Origin: Blastopirellula sp. J2-11
GTDB taxonomy: Bacteria; Planctomycetota; Planctomycetia; Pirellulales; Pirellulaceae
DNA: 64,000 nt
Reading direction: 5' to 3'
Assembly: GCF_024584705.1 (NCBI RefSeq)
Contig: NZ_CP097384.1
Span: 310,001 to 374,000 of the forward strand
Below, one piece after another: positions 29,401 through 36,973 of the stretch; positions within the stretch are counted from its first letter, which is position 1, and every line of letters begins with the position of its first letter. The translations under genes and the position numbers were made by a program. The notes beneath the pieces were generated by a model. The model saw only the letters and a program-made list of their open reading frames with translations, ran no database searches and was not told the origin of the DNA.

Positions 29401-29778
29401 CGTGCTCAAGGAACCGGCGGTCGCGTCGGTCCAGAACTCGACAAGATCGGCGCCGAAAAAAAGCCGGAGTATCTGCTGGAAGCGATCGTCCGCCCGAACG
29501 CGAAAATCGCGAAAGGATTCGAGTCGGTCATGGTCCTGACGGTCGACGGACAGACGCTCTCCGGCGTGTTGAAAGAAGAGACCGACGACGCGCTCAGTCT
29601 GGTCAACGCCGAAGGGAATTTGCTGACAATTTTGCAGGATGACATTGATGTTCGCAAAGCGGCGAACTCGCCGATGCCGGAAGATATCTACAAACATCTT
29701 TCGCGACAGGAAATCCGCGACCTGGTCGCCTTCCTGGCGAACCTTAAGAAGGGCGCAAAGGGCGCCGGGCACGAGTAG
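26440..29778 (+). CDS. Secreted PVC-type dehydrogenase propeller with HEAT repeats and cytochrome c
   Basis: A 1112-residue exported protein (signal MKLFAPILALALSTLALPSFVRA). A PVC-type dehydrogenase beta-propeller follows, starting at GFQMPAGFQVELFAAEP, with Asp-rich blade loops such as IEDRDGDHRADHD and RDTDNDGVADQRK that look calcium-binding. HEAT-like repeats fill roughly 470-940. A cytochrome c domain with CVRCH at Cys983 ends the protein. Compared with the protein at 21542 it lacks the ThuA and discoidin domains. It is likely a periplasmic oxidase or dehydrogenase passing electrons through its own haem. It and the sulfatase 196 bases downstream may serve the same polysaccharide-degrading lifestyle. 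Confidence 0.9.
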   Translation: MKLFAPILALALSTLALPSFVRAENDVPEPETPQVAPASDEGKNAMSGFQMPAGFQVELFAAEPRIANPVAFCFDPTGRVFVAETFRQSKGVEDNRGHNYWLHDDLAAQSVEDRRAYILKHHPEAKESYTKHDDRIRLIEDRDGDHRADHDSVFADHFNDIVEGTGAGVLWLNGDLFYTNIPNLWKLRDTDNDGVADQRKALYTGFGVRYAFRGHDMHGLVVGNDGKVYFSIGDRGYNVRTNAGVLKDPGSGAVFRCNPDGTELEVFYTGLRNPQELTFDDYGNLFTGDNNSDSGDAARWIYLVEGGNSGWNMAFQYLSDRGPWNREKLWHPFHEGQAAYLNPPIRNFGDGPSGLAYYPGVGLGEKFRGTFFLCDFRGGPANSGVRSFTLKNKGATYEMVDHQLAIWHILATDVDFGPDGAIYVSDWVDGWNGLNKGRLYRFFDPKEIDQPIVKEMQKLLAAGFTDKATDELGKLLAHPDRRVRQGAQFELANRDALDVFNQVATSSDNQLARLHAIWGIGQIADKLRDVRERAEPAKALSETMVKDADPEVRAQAAKVLGDLEVPESLVALLDDENPRVKYFALVGVSKGNHFGDTRPMFERIVEILAENDDQDPVLRHGAVLALAATRNVQQIGDLSKHDSVAVRRAAVVALRRLHSPSIVRFLGDGNESVVLEAARAIHDLPMEAAMPQLAGLIHRGLKDNALLRRVLNANFRLGDAETAAALAEYAADSNAPEAMRLEALAMLQDWAEPSPLDRVLNFHRPLESRDAEVAKAALVTQLPGLLAGTEKVRNAAAQLAAKSGIQEVAPVLIALMNDAEQTPQTRADALTAAVALNANNKSVVLDALSSDVPEVRAAARSLLEKVAPDQAIAKLAGGAKAGTKVERQQALASLAETKLDGSAAAIADQVAALLAGEVPVDTQLDVLQAAEAKRDDKAVGELLGKYEATLDASDPLAMYRPALAGGDAEKGRKIFFEKTEVSCVRCHRAQGTGGRVGPELDKIGAEKKPEYLLEAIVRPNAKIAKGFESVMVLTVDGQTLSGVLKEETDDALSLVNAEGNLLTILQDDIDVRKAANSPMPEDIYKHLSRQEIRDLVAFLANLKKGAKGAGHE

Positions 29779-29974
29779 GCGGCGCCGCTGGAATGCGGCT
29801 GGACACTTACTTTAAGCCGGGTTGGTATCGCCATCGTTTTCCCTCGCTGGCGCAACGGGCTAGTGTTGCGTCACGCGAGAATTTTTGGCTTTGACCAAGG
29901 GAGTGTGGAACGGCGCGTTTCGTTTGTGTAGCCTGGGACGTAGAAACCTGCCCGCCCATTGAAAGCCTACCGAC

Positions 29975-31429
29975 ATGCTATTCCGTGCTCTCTTCGCTTG
30001 CCTGGCCTTTGTTGCGTTTTTCGCGTCGCCGCTATTGGCGGCCCAGGATCGCCCCAACATCATTTTGGTGATGGCCGACGATCAGGGGTGGGGAGACGTC
30101 GGCTATAACCATGCGGCGCCGATCTTGACGCCGAATCTGGACAAAGCGGCTGCCGAGGGGGTTCGCTTCGATCGGTTTTACGCCGCGGCTCCGGTTTGCT
30201 CGCCGACACGCTGCAGCGTGTTGACCGGCCGCAATCCAAATCGTTCGGCGGTCTATGCTTGGGGGTGGCCGATTCGTCCGCAAGAGATCACCTTGGCCGA
30301 GCGGCTGCAAGTCGCAGGCTACGCAACGTCGCACTTTGGCAAATGGCACCTCGGTTCGGTACGCACTGACAGCCCGGTCAATCCGGGCAAGTGCGGTTTC
30401 GATCACTGGATCAGCGCTCCCAATTTTTATGACAACGATCCGATCTTGTGCGACCAGGGTCGTGCGATTCAGTATCACGGCGAAAGCTCGGACGTGACCG
30501 CTGACCTGGCGATCGATTGGATTCGCGAGCAGGCGAAAAGGGAGAAGCCGTTCTTTTCGGTCGTGTGGTTTGGTTCGCCGCATAACCCGCATATCGCCGC
30601 GGACGCCGATCGCGAACTGTACAAAGATGAGCCTGCCAAGTTTCGTGATTACTACGGCGAAGTGACCGGTATCGATCGGGCGTACGGCAAGATCCGCAAT
30701 ACGCTGAAAGAGTTGGGAATCTCTGACAACACGATTCTGTGGTACTGCAGCGACAATGGCGCCGACAAGGCGAAAGGCTCGGCCGGCCTCTTTCGCGAGA
30801 AGAAGGGTTCGATCTACGAAGGCGGTTTGCTCGTGCCGGGCATTCTCGATTGGCCGGTTCGCTTTCCGGCGCCGCAGACGACATCGCTGCGAGCGACCAC
30901 CTGCGACATCTTTCCGACGGTGCTGGCTGCCGCCGGACTGTCGCCAGATGAGGAACGTCCGCTGGATGGGATCAACCTGCTGCCGCTGCTGACGGCGAAG
31001 ACCGAAGCACGACCGCAACCGATCGGATTTTGGCAGACAGCCAACGGTGGAATGCCGGTTCGTTCCGATGCGATGATGCAAGAGCTATTGAACAAGCAAG
31101 CGGCTGGCGGCGATTTGCCGGTGGAAGAAGTGAGTATTCATGCGGCTGACCTGCCGCAACCGCCGGTCTCAACTGATACCTTTCCGGGACACGCGTCGCT
31201 GATCAGCGGCGATTGGAAACTGCATCGCATTGAGAATAAGAAAGGAGCGGTTCGTTTCGAGTTGTACGATTTGGCCGCCGATCCGTATGAGAAGCAAAAC
31301 GTACTGAAGCAGTATCCAGACGTAGCCGAGCAGCTGACGAAGCTGCAACACGATTGGCAACTTTCGGTCGTCAACAGCTTGAACGGCGCTGATTATTCGT
31401 TGCCTAATGGGCCAACTGTCCAGCCGTGA
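29975..31429 (+). CDS. Secreted sulfatase (arylsulfatase family)
   Basis: A 484-residue exported sulfatase (signal MLFRALFACLAFVAFFASPLLA). The metal-binding start NIILVMADDQGWGDVGYN and the modification motif VCSPTRCSVLTGR are intact. Cys75 is expected to be converted to formylglycine. Further hallmarks are HFGKWHLG and YCSDNGADKAKGSAGLFREKKGSIYEGG. The enzyme removes sulfate esters, probably from marine polysaccharides or glycans, in the periplasm or outside. An anaerobic or aerobic sulfatase-maturating enzyme is not encoded nearby. Family-level assignment is secure, substrate is not. Confidence 0.93.
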   Translation: MLFRALFACLAFVAFFASPLLAAQDRPNIILVMADDQGWGDVGYNHAAPILTPNLDKAAAEGVRFDRFYAAAPVCSPTRCSVLTGRNPNRSAVYAWGWPIRPQEITLAERLQVAGYATSHFGKWHLGSVRTDSPVNPGKCGFDHWISAPNFYDNDPILCDQGRAIQYHGESSDVTADLAIDWIREQAKREKPFFSVVWFGSPHNPHIAADADRELYKDEPAKFRDYYGEVTGIDRAYGKIRNTLKELGISDNTILWYCSDNGADKAKGSAGLFREKKGSIYEGGLLVPGILDWPVRFPAPQTTSLRATTCDIFPTVLAAAGLSPDEERPLDGINLLPLLTAKTEARPQPIGFWQTANGGMPVRSDAMMQELLNKQAAGGDLPVEEVSIHAADLPQPPVSTDTFPGHASLISGDWKLHRIENKKGAVRFELYDLAADPYEKQNVLKQYPDVAEQLTKLQHDWQLSVVNSLNGADYSLPNGPTVQP

Positions 31430-31573
31430 TTCGGCCTCTATAGGGGCTAAATGCTTCTATTTGACGGAGCGATCCTTGGTGCGCCTACAATTGCATTAAC
31501 GGGCAAACGGATTGCGACACACCTAACTTCTGCGTCGCATTCAGGTATCCCCTACGTTTCAAGGAGAGGCGCC

Positions 31574-31885
31574 ATGAACGACGTGCAAATGACCAAAGAG
31601 TGGCGACATGTTCGCGAACGGCTTGAAGCAGCCGCCGAGCGACACGTCGCTCATTATCCCGATACAGAAGATGCGGTTCGACGGCAAACAGCTCTTTTTT
31701 GCGCCCAAACGCCGCCAGCCGAAACGGAAGAATTGCTTGACCGAATTCTCGCGGCGAATGATCTAACCGCTTCCTGGACCCGTGATGAAGCGTCGGCCGA
31801 GGTGCCGAATGATCGCGTTGATGAGTCCAGCGTCGAATCATTCCCGGCCAGCGATCCGCCCAATTGGTCGCCGACCATTATTTAG
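31574..31885 (+). CDS. Small acidic protein with ESFPASDPP motif
   Basis: The ATG at 31574 follows a strong AAGGAGAGG ribosome-binding site, so the 103-residue form is preferred over the longer open frame that starts at 31451. Residues 1-70 are helical and charged. The C-terminus carries ESFPASDPPNWSPTII, a short motif that I recall in many small bacterial proteins of unknown function (usually DEASxESFPASDPP). No membrane segment or signal is present. Function unknown. It stands alone after the sulfatase gene, 144 bases downstream. Confidence 0.75.
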   Translation: MNDVQMTKEWRHVRERLEAAAERHVAHYPDTEDAVRRQTALFCAQTPPAETEELLDRILAANDLTASWTRDEASAEVPNDRVDESSVESFPASDPPNWSPTII

Positions 31886-32423
31886 GCGAAACAGGAGTTC
31901 GCGAGAGCAAACGACCAAACGTCAACATGCGAGAGTTGATTATATTCAGCGGTCAGCGGTCTGGTCGGCACGGTGGAAATCAGACTGCTGATCGCCTCAT
32001 AGCTTTCTCGGCTCGGTCGCTTGCTTGGCGATATTCGGGTTGAAGAGAACAACGTCCGTTTCCACTTTCCATTGTTACCGGCATCTTACTCAGCTTTCTC
32101 TTGAGCGGCGTGCTGTTATGGCGGAGATAGATTGATACAGCAAGCGGAGGACATTTTCTCTGCTATGAGTTTGGCGATCTCGCACTTGATCCCCAGGAAA
32201 CCGGGCTCAATTTTTCAGCGGTTTCCCTAGATGCTTAGGTAATGATGACTTGCCGGCCGCTAATCGTATGCGACAGGCAACCCCTTGATCTGGCGTTTTT
32301 TGAACCTAGGCCTTGGGTTCTGCGCGACTTCGCCGATCTGTCATAAAACGTTGAAGAACTTGGCGATCTTGTTGATAATAGCTGCCTCGCCGTTCTTCGT
32401 GCTGACATGCAGAATGAGATGTC
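31886..32423. other. Intergenic region, no gene seen
   Basis: These 538 bases hold only short overlapping open frames without homology, start signal or codon bias. The last part must contain the promoter of the AraC-type regulator. I see no clear hairpin, tRNA-like fold or repeat. Confidence 0.5.
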
Positions 32424-33374
32424 ATGAGTTCTCTGGACGCCATCCTATCCCAACGTGATTCTCTTTCGATGGGGGTCGATTCATGGGAGATGTATTGCCA
32501 GACGCCCAACTGGCAGCGTGAGCGGATGATGGCCGTGAATCACTTTCATGACCCCGGCGGGCAATTTGAAATTGCCGAAGTGCTGTTGTCCGAGGCGATC
32601 GATGACGGCGATCCCGGCGGGATGAAGCTTTTGTCGTTGTTGTTGAACAGCGGTGCAAAGCATCCCCTAGAATTGGATATGGGGTTGGGAAAATATCATC
32701 GTCCCAATCGACCAGGCAGCATCGTTTTCGTGAGCGATCAACTTCCGTCCGAGATTAAAGGAGTAGGTCCCTTTCACTCGATCGCTTGGTATATTCGGCC
32801 CGAAGTTCTGCAGCGGCGGGCCAGTCGCATCTTGGGACGCGAAGCCCCTGCGATGGACGTTTTGCACTCAAAATCGTTCCGAGACGATGCGATTGAAGTG
32901 CTGCTTAAGCGACTACTTCACCAGTTTGAGAGTCAGCCCGCGGCAGGCGCCAGGATGACCGCTGACGATCTGGTCGACGATCTCATTCGCCGCTTGTTAG
33001 TTCTTACTGAAAATCAGTTGCCGGAGCCGCTCGGACCGAAAGAACGCCTGCGACCGGCGTCGATCCAACGTACGCTGGAATATCTGCACGCAAATTTCGC
33101 CCAAGAAGTTTCGCGCGACGATCTTGCCCAAGCAGCCGGCGTTGATCCCTGTCACTTCACGCGTTTGTTTCGTCAAACCATGGAACTGACCCCTTCTCGT
33201 TATCTCTTGCAGGTGCGCATTGATCACGCGAAGTACCTGCTGCGGTATGGGAACCCGGATCTGACGCTTGACCAAATCGCCGCGCAATGCGGCTTCTATA
33301 ACCAATCGCACATGGGGCGAGAGTTTCGTCGTCAGGTGGGGACAACTCCTAACCTGTACCGGGTTTATTCTTAG
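32424..33374 (+). CDS. AraC/XylS-family transcriptional regulator
   Basis: A 316-residue regulator. The last 100 residues form the paired helix-turn-helix domain: ASIQRTLEYLHANFAQEVSRDDLAQAAGVDPCHFTRLFRQ for the first motif region and LTLDQIAAQCGFYNQSHMGREFRRQVGTTPNLYR for the second (each shown in pieces shorter than the whole domain). The N-terminal 200 residues do not match a clear cupin and may be a distinct sensor. It is flanked by non-coding DNA on both sides, so its target is not obvious. The downstream prepilin operon or the upstream sulfatase region are candidates by position only. Confidence 0.88.
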   Translation: MSSLDAILSQRDSLSMGVDSWEMYCQTPNWQRERMMAVNHFHDPGGQFEIAEVLLSEAIDDGDPGGMKLLSLLLNSGAKHPLELDMGLGKYHRPNRPGSIVFVSDQLPSEIKGVGPFHSIAWYIRPEVLQRRASRILGREAPAMDVLHSKSFRDDAIEVLLKRLLHQFESQPAAGARMTADDLVDDLIRRLLVLTENQLPEPLGPKERLRPASIQRTLEYLHANFAQEVSRDDLAQAAGVDPCHFTRLFRQTMELTPSRYLLQVRIDHAKYLLRYGNPDLTLDQIAAQCGFYNQSHMGREFRRQVGTTPNLYRVYS

Positions 33375-33676
33375 TTTCCGCCAGAGCCGATTGCTGAAAA
33401 GTCTCTCACGACTGCATGCTTTTTGCGCAATTTTCGCCCGGTTCTCCATGGTTGCTCGGCGAACGGTTTTCTCTCGCGCATTTTCTGTCTCATAGATAAG
33501 CGAGAGAGGGTTCCGGAGACGGTGCGGCATGTCGCTGGAATGTCCGTAAGCTGCTTTCATGCAAGGGATTGCGTCTATTTGGCGCCGCTGCTGTCGGATC
33601 CCCGAAAGAGATCGGTATAGCGTTTGCTAATTTTGACCAAGCAAATATCCCGTATTCCTTTTTGGGTGACGAATCG
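33375..33676. other. Intergenic region upstream of prepilin operon, no gene seen
   Basis: These 302 bases separate the AraC-type gene from the DUF1559 gene. The frame of the DUF1559 gene is open from 33569, but those 36 residues have no signal character and precede a clear prepilin start. No hairpin with T-run was recognised. Confidence 0.45.
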
Positions 33677-34582
33677 ATGAAAAAGCGTGGTTTTACATTG
33701 GTCGAACTATTGGTCGTGATTGCGATCATCGGAGTTCTCATAGGGCTTTTGCTTCCCGCAGTACAACAGGCGAGAGAAGCGGCTCGCCGAATGAGCTGTA
33801 CGAATAATATGAAGCAACAGGGGCTGGCCCTGCATAACTATCACGATACCTACGGCGCATTGCCGAACGGAAGCATCTCGACCAACTGCAGTCCCAATAT
33901 TTCAATCTTGCCCTTTCTAGAAGCCGGAAACGCGGAAGACCTTTACGATCATACTAAGCCGTACAACGATACCGAAAACCTTGATCTCAATAACAAAATG
34001 CCAGACGCCTACATCTGTGCGTCGACTCCGCAAGGAGGCGAGCCGTTGACGTCGTCCAAGGGCTTGGGCTTTCAAACTTCCGACTACAGTTATGTTCTAA
34101 ATTCGACATTGGGATATTCGGGAACATTCGCTCGCTATAGCCCATTCAGCAAGATAACAGATGGGCTGACCAACACTCTCTTTATGTATGAAGCCGCGGG
34201 GCGAGCGCACATCTACTTCAACAACACGCAGATGTCCTCAAGCTTTGAAGAAAACGTCGCAGGCACAGGCATCGTCTGGGGCGACGCTGTCAGCGTCTTC
34301 TCGGTGCCATGGACGGGATATTCAAACGGCCTGCGACTTCAAGCTCAGACTTATGTGCTGAACGCGATGACTCCGGCGGATACTTATCCGACAGTGATCA
34401 GCACCGGCAACGTCATGAATAACACCAACTTCTATGGGAACGCTTACTCGTTTCATACCGGCGGGATGAACTCACTATTGGGAGACGGGTCTGTTCATTT
34501 CATTCGCGAGAATATTGACGCTGCAACGATGGAAAAATTAACGAATCCGACCGATGGCGACGTAGTGGGGGCCTTTCAATGA
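33677..34582 (+). CDS. DUF1559 prepilin-like protein
   Basis: The ATG at 33677 puts a type IV prepilin-style leader first ([19 protein letters not shown]), with cleavage expected between Gly and Phe and Glu at position 5 of the mature form. The DUF1559 signature [18 protein letters not shown] and the [13 protein letters not shown] motif follow. The C-terminus contains the expected [18 protein letters not shown] motif. This family is massively expanded in planctomycetes and its role is unclear, probably a surface or secretion pseudopilin. The stop overlaps the next start (ATGA at 34579), so the lipoprotein is translationally coupled. Confidence 0.92.
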   Translation: MKKRGFTLVELLVVIAIIGVLIGLLLPAVQQAREAARRMSCTNNMKQQGLALHNYHDTYGALPNGSISTNCSPNISILPFLEAGNAEDLYDHTKPYNDTENLDLNNKMPDAYICASTPQGGEPLTSSKGLGFQTSDYSYVLNSTLGYSGTFARYSPFSKITDGLTNTLFMYEAAGRAHIYFNNTQMSSSFEENVAGTGIVWGDAVSVFSVPWTGYSNGLRLQAQTYVLNAMTPADTYPTVISTGNVMNNTNFYGNAYSFHTGGMNSLLGDGSVHFIRENIDAATMEKLTNPTDGDVVGAFQ

Positions 34583-35073
34583 ATCTCAGCCACATGAATA
34601 TCAACCGGCGTTTTGCTGGGATCGTGATGAGTTTGTTGGTCGTGATCGGCTGCAATCGCGACTCTAGTTGGCAGGCGCGGACCTATCCTGTCACCGGCAC
34701 GATCACGATCAACGACATCTCACCCCAAGACGCGGTGTTGATGCTTTACCCCACCGGAGAAAAGCTCGATATGCGGGATTCGAAGAGCTGGGGACTGGTC
34801 AAAGAAGATGGATCCTATGAGCTTTCAACCTATGGGTTAGGCGATGGCGCGCCCGCAAGCAGCTACGTAGTGACGCTAACCTGGCCGCAAGGGACGAGAC
34901 TTTACCCCGTTGATCGTCTCGATGGCAAGTTCGCGAATCCGGACAATCCCGTGACTGAAATCCAAATTAAGCCCGGGCGAAACACGCTGCCGCCGATCAC
35001 CCTTTCTAATGTCAAGATCTTGCCCACGCCTTTGAACAATGAGTTTTTTACTCCCGGTCTTCCCAGCAACTAA
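34579..35073 (+). CDS. Small lipoprotein with carboxypeptidase-regulatory-like fold
   Basis: A 164-residue lipoprotein (lipobox VIGC, Cys25). The mature part has a beta-sandwich pattern ([23 protein letters not shown]... then [15 protein letters not shown]) like the transthyretin or carboxypeptidase-regulatory domains that often accompany DUF1559 genes in planctomycetes. It is coupled to the prepilin gene by ATGA overlap. A second pair of the same design lies at 45138-46623. The exact role is unknown. Confidence 0.82.
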   Translation: MNLSHMNINRRFAGIVMSLLVVIGCNRDSSWQARTYPVTGTITINDISPQDAVLMLYPTGEKLDMRDSKSWGLVKEDGSYELSTYGLGDGAPASSYVVTLTWPQGTRLYPVDRLDGKFANPDNPVTEIQIKPGRNTLPPITLSNVKILPTPLNNEFFTPGLPSN

Positions 35074-35114
35074 GGGCCGGGGTTTTTGTCCAATAATCCT
35101 CGATTGATTGAAAA

Positions 35115-36257
35115 ATGAAAAAGTACCGAGTTCGATTTGGGCTGATGGTCCTGTGCATGGTTGTGCTGAATTGGGGCCAGCCCCCTATCTCATTCGCAAA
35201 TGAGACGGAAAAGTCTGAACCAGTGGAAGCTGTCAGCATCGCCAACCGACTTTGGAAGATTCAAGGAGCGGCTTTCAAATACGAAGGTGCGACCCTCGAA
35301 GAAAAACAGGCGTCGCTTCGTAAGAACCTCGCCGTCGGCGTCGAAGCGATGAAACCATTATTGGAAGAGGACCTGTCTGTTGATGATCGACTGCAAGCGG
35401 CGGCGCTTCAGCTAAAGCTGCTGAAGCTGCTGATGAAAGCCGGCGAAGCGGAAAGATCCGTCGAATTAGAAGCGGCCCTCCAGGGGTTAGCCGCTTCGGA
35501 CGAACCGCGACTCAGGACCTTGGGCGAAGAGTATGCGATTATGTTTTCATTAGACGGCGTCTCGACACTGGAGCCTGCCCTGCAGGTGAAGCGAATCGAC
35601 GCAGCGATCGCCTATGTGCTGGGGCAAGCGCCGACGAAAAAATTGCTGCAATTCGCCGTGAACTGCGCGGCCTTCATCGAGCCGGCGACAGAGTATGGTC
35701 CGGCCGCCAAGGCGCACCAGAAACTTGCCGAGCATTTTCTCTCGGCCGACGACCCTGCCTTAGAGAAGGGGGGCAAGAAGTTTCAATTGACTGCGAAGCG
35801 TTTGAGCTTACCCGGCATGTCGATGGAATTGACGGGGACCACGATGGAAGGCAAATCGTTTGATGTGAAGCAACTGAAAGGCAAAGTCATTTTGGTCGAC
35901 TTTTGGGCGACTTGGTGCGGACCATGTATCGCCGAATTTCCAAAAATGAAGGACCACTATGCAAAGTACCAATCGCATGGCTTCGAAATTGTCGGCGTGA
36001 GCATTGATGAGAATCGTGAACATCTCCAGCATTTTTTGGACAAGAACGAAATTCCTTGGATCATCCTGCACGAAGAAGGGGACGAAGAGAAGCAAGGATG
36101 GAAGCACCCAGTCGCCAAACAGTACGGCATTAGCGCTGTTCCTTGCATGATCTTGATCGACGCCGATGGGAATGTCATCACGACACAAGCTCGCGGCGAA
36201 GAGCTGGAGCGGCGATTGGAGTCGCTCTTCCCAGGCGTAGAATCGAGTGAGTCGTAA
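35115..36257 (+). CDS. Secreted TlpA-like thioredoxin-fold protein
   Basis: A 380-residue protein with a signal peptide (residues 1-29, ending SFANE). A helical N-terminal half of about 200 residues leads to a TlpA/ResA-type thioredoxin domain. The redox motif is Cys268-Gly-Pro-Cys271 in DFWATWCGPCIAEFP, and the cis-Pro region AVPCMILIDADGNV contains an extra Cys just before the Met. It probably reduces or isomerises disulfides in the periplasm. It follows the prepilin/lipoprotein pair by 41 bases, so the three genes may form one operon ending at the terminator at 36277. Confidence 0.9.
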   Translation: MKKYRVRFGLMVLCMVVLNWGQPPISFANETEKSEPVEAVSIANRLWKIQGAAFKYEGATLEEKQASLRKNLAVGVEAMKPLLEEDLSVDDRLQAAALQLKLLKLLMKAGEAERSVELEAALQGLAASDEPRLRTLGEEYAIMFSLDGVSTLEPALQVKRIDAAIAYVLGQAPTKKLLQFAVNCAAFIEPATEYGPAAKAHQKLAEHFLSADDPALEKGGKKFQLTAKRLSLPGMSMELTGTTMEGKSFDVKQLKGKVILVDFWATWCGPCIAEFPKMKDHYAKYQSHGFEIVGVSIDENREHLQHFLDKNEIPWIILHEEGDEEKQGWKHPVAKQYGISAVPCMILIDADGNVITTQARGEELERRLESLFPGVESSES

Positions 36258-36276
36258 AGTCGATCGTTGAAATATC

Positions 36277-36325
36277 ACAGCCAAGCGATTAGCAGGTATG
36301 TTTGCCGTTTGGCTGTTTTTCTTTT
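36277..36325 (+). terminator. Rho-independent terminator after the TlpA-like gene
   Basis: An 11-base stem (36277-36287 with 36306-36316, one G-U pair) encloses an 18-base loop and is followed directly by a T-rich run (TTTTCTTTT). It sits 20 bases after the stop of the TlpA-like gene. Confidence 0.75.
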
Positions 36326-36356
36326 CTTCGCAGAGTAGAGCGCTAGCTCGCGTTTC

Positions 36357-36695
36357 TTAAGCGCGCCAGTAGTACGGCGGCGCGTCTTGCCCGGCAAAGT
36401 CTAAATACTCGGATCCGTTGGTTGGCTGCGGTTCGGTCGTGGCGCAATCTGCGGCGGTCAACGGTCGCCAATCAGCGCAGCGGCGATAGGTTTCGACCAT
36501 TTGTTGGTCAAGGGGAAACTTTTTCAGCACCGCTTCTTGCCAGAGCCAAAGCGAGCCCTCGTTCGATCCGTACGGCAATTGGGGAAACCGCAACTGCACC
36601 GGGTCATCTTCCCAGCCGCAGACTGGGCAAATCTCGTAGCTGCCGGTTGGATCGTCAAAAACTTCAAAACCGCAAGCGGGGCATGGGTAGGGCAT
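36357..36695 (-). CDS. CPCC-domain cysteine-rich protein
   Basis: A 112-residue protein starting MPYPCPACGFEVFDDPTG, followed by YEICPVCGWEDDPVQL, which is the CPCC cysteine-rich domain. The two CxxC pairs likely bind one zinc. The start at 36695 is preferred because the domain begins at once, and the 18-codon upstream extension is not domain-like. These proteins are short, cytoplasmic and uncharacterised. It is convergent with the TlpA-like gene and divergent from the MMPL gene, 278 bases away. Confidence 0.85.
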   Translation of the reverse strand: MPYPCPACGFEVFDDPTGSYEICPVCGWEDDPVQLRFPQLPYGSNEGSLWLWQEAVLKKFPLDQQMVETYRRCADWRPLTAADCATTEPQPTNGSEYLDFAGQDAPPYYWRA

Positions 36696-36973
36696 CGTGA
36701 TCGGTTTTCCAATCCTTGTTCGCAGGAATATCAAAACATATCGAGGCAATCGATTCGGCCATCTTGGCGGCGATTCGCGAAATTGGCGCTCGCCTGCGTC
36801 TCGGCGCCATATTCTTCGACGGCTGCTCCATTCTCGCGCACAGCTTTCTCGGTTGTCTAGCGGAGTACTTGGTCATTGCTTGAGATCGATTTGTCGCAGC
36901 CCAGGGGAAATGCTACAAACGTGAAGCCTCTTCTAGGGGTGTCGACTAGAAACGACTCTCCAGCAGCACGCAC

